Assembly: GCA_019638615.1 (NCBI GenBank)
Contig: JAHBTL010000049.1
Coordinates: 1 to 42,169 of the forward strand
DNA: 42,169 nucleotides
Direction: 5' to 3'
Origin: Chitinophagaceae bacterium
Lineage (GTDB): Bacteria > Bacteroidota > Bacteroidia > Chitinophagales > Chitinophagaceae
Shown here: positions 41,122 to 42,169 of the stretch, in pieces
Position numbering within the stretch: the first letter of the stretch is position 1
How the letters are laid out: each line of letters begins with the position of its first letter
Made by a program: the position numbers and the translations under genes
The notes under the pieces: generated by a model
What the model saw: only the letters and a program-made list of their open reading frames with translations
Database searches by the model: none
What the model was told of the DNA's origin: nothing

Positions 41122-42072
41122 ATGAAATTTCCATCTCCCGTTCCTGTTCAGTGGATCGCCACATTAATTGATGCCGGCATAAGGGGCAATATTAACGCTT
41201 CAGTAACGGGTATAAATGAAATTCACAGGGTGGAACCGGGCGATATTGTATTTGTAGATCATCCAAAGTACTATGAAAAATGTATTCATTCCCCGGCAAC
41301 CTGTATCATTATCAACAGCGAAACGGCTTTTCCGGAAGAGAAGACATTACTGATAACGGAAAATCCTTTTGAAGCGTATCTTGCTATTGTCCGCCATTTC
41401 AGGCCGTATGCGCCGGTAACAAAAACCATCAGCGATACGGCAGTGATTGGAGAAGGAACGTCCGTGGCGCCGGGTTCGGTTATTGGGAATGAGGTGGTCA
41501 TTGGGAACAACTGCATCATCTGTGCGAATGTTACCATTCTTGATCATTGCGTGATCGGCAATAATGTAATTGTTCAGCCAGGTACCGTCATTGGCTCTGA
41601 TGCGTTTTACTATAACAGTAAAAAAAGCCGTCAAGTATGGTATGCAAAAATGGAAAGCTGCGGAAGAGTGGTAATAGAAGATGATGTGGAGATCGGGGCA
41701 GGCTGCACCGTTGACCGTGGTGTAACCCACGATACCGTCATCGGCCGTGGCACCAAAATAGACAATATGGTGCATATTGGGCATGACACCATTATCGGTA
41801 AAAATTGTTTGCTGGCTGCCCAGGTTGGTATAGCAGGTGGTGTTGAGATCGGGAATGGCGTTACCCTGTGGGGGCAGGCCGGTATCAGCAAAACATTGGT
41901 TATTGAAGATAATGTTACGGTGCTTGCGCAAAGTGGCGTGGGCAGTTTCCTGGAAAAGGGAAAAACTTATTTTGGCACGCCTGCCGGTGACGCAGCGATA
42001 AAGAAAAAGGAACTGGTTTGGATAAAACGCATACCTGAAATATGGAAGAAGGTGATGGATGGCAATGGGTAG
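41122..42072 (+). CDS. LpxD-family N-acyltransferase (UDP-3-O-acylglucosamine N-acyltransferase-like)
   Basis: This 316-residue protein has an LpxD-type N-terminal domain (about 1-95, [24 protein letters not shown]) and a left-handed beta-helix of hexapeptide repeats (about 100-275). H221 in HIGHDTIIG corresponds to the catalytic His of LpxD, and VDRG near 197-200 is conserved. LpxD adds the N-linked 3-hydroxyacyl chain in lipid A synthesis. The usual GSDGFG motif reads GSDAFYYNS (158-166), and the C-terminal helix is short, so it may be a paralogue with another acyl or sugar specificity. No other lpx gene is adjacent. It starts at ATG 41122. Confidence 0.85.
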   Translation: MKFPSPVPVQWIATLIDAGIRGNINASVTGINEIHRVEPGDIVFVDHPKYYEKCIHSPATCIIINSETAFPEEKTLLITENPFEAYLAIVRHFRPYAPVTKTISDTAVIGEGTSVAPGSVIGNEVVIGNNCIICANVTILDHCVIGNNVIVQPGTVIGSDAFYYNSKKSRQVWYAKMESCGRVVIEDDVEIGAGCTVDRGVTHDTVIGRGTKIDNMVHIGHDTIIGKNCLLAAQVGIAGGVEIGNGVTLWGQAGISKTLVIEDNVTVLAQSGVGSFLEKGKTYFGTPAGDAAIKKKELVWIKRIPEIWKKVMDGNG

Positions 42073-42169
42073 TATTGGGTGAATGGGGAATCGGCAATAG
42101 TGAAGGAGCAATCGCCATTTCTGATTTGTTGATTTTTGATTTTGTCGCGAATCTTCCGGATTTATTTGG

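Overview
The window looks like a chromosomal segment of a free-living Bacteroidota, most likely Chitinophagaceae (order Chitinophagales). The evidence is a SusC/SusD pair with an ECF sigma factor and FecR-type anti-sigma factor, a PorP/SprF-type type IX secretion protein, a GldH gliding lipoprotein, Bacteroidota-type promoter elements (TAnnTTTG) and almost no Shine-Dalgarno sequences. The family assignment is inferred from protein style, not from a marker search. I see no rRNA, tRNA, CRISPR array, intact insertion sequence or phage.

Region 1 (1-12367, all minus strand) is a polysaccharide utilisation locus read as sigma factor, FecR, SusC (with STN domain), SusD, a PhyH-type Fe(II)/2-oxoglutarate oxygenase, a GH20-like lipoprotein and a secreted GH31 alpha-glycosidase. 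Its intergenic gaps carry strong inverted repeats, including six small hairpins packed into about 175 bp and a perfect 17-bp inverted repeat between susD and the oxygenase gene. The likely logic is substrate binding at SusCD, a signal through the STN domain to FecR, release of the sigma factor and self-activation of the locus.

Region 2 (12368-17336) starts with a gene-poor stretch of degraded repeats. It continues with a ribosome hibernation factor, an A+T-rich two-gene cassette (NodB-like polysaccharide deacetylase overlapping a SAM methyltransferase) and a secreted beta-rich protein with internal repeats. Region 3 (17473-24159) is mainly housekeeping: DNA polymerase III delta prime, a ROK regulator, AnmK (anhydro-MurNAc kinase), Upp, a PorP/SprF protein and a DUF2891 protein.

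Region 4 (24160-25793) is about 1.6 kb without a credible gene. It holds a decaying tandem array of dispersed palindromic repeats; the first 143 bases of the window are another copy. Region 5 (25794-33170) has a DUF3820 protein, a UvrD/Rep-like helicase with a C-terminal HTH/SANT-like domain, TypA/BipA, and an M48 metalloprotease followed by an unrecognised secreted protein. Region 6 (33241-40677, minus strand) has an OmpA lipoprotein and a large Tyr/Gly/Trp-rich secreted protein. Upstream of these is a compact five-gene run: rluE-like pseudouridine synthase, yicC, gldH, histidine kinase and OmpR-type response regulator. Region 7 is an LpxD-family acyltransferase on the plus strand.

Nothing here is clearly a new defence or mobile system. 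The best candidates for undescribed biology are the structured intergenic RNA/DNA elements (4158-4334, 5195-5265, 36891-36980, 40684-40713), the deacetylase-methyltransferase cassette, and the dioxygenase inside a sigma/anti-sigma-controlled glycan locus.
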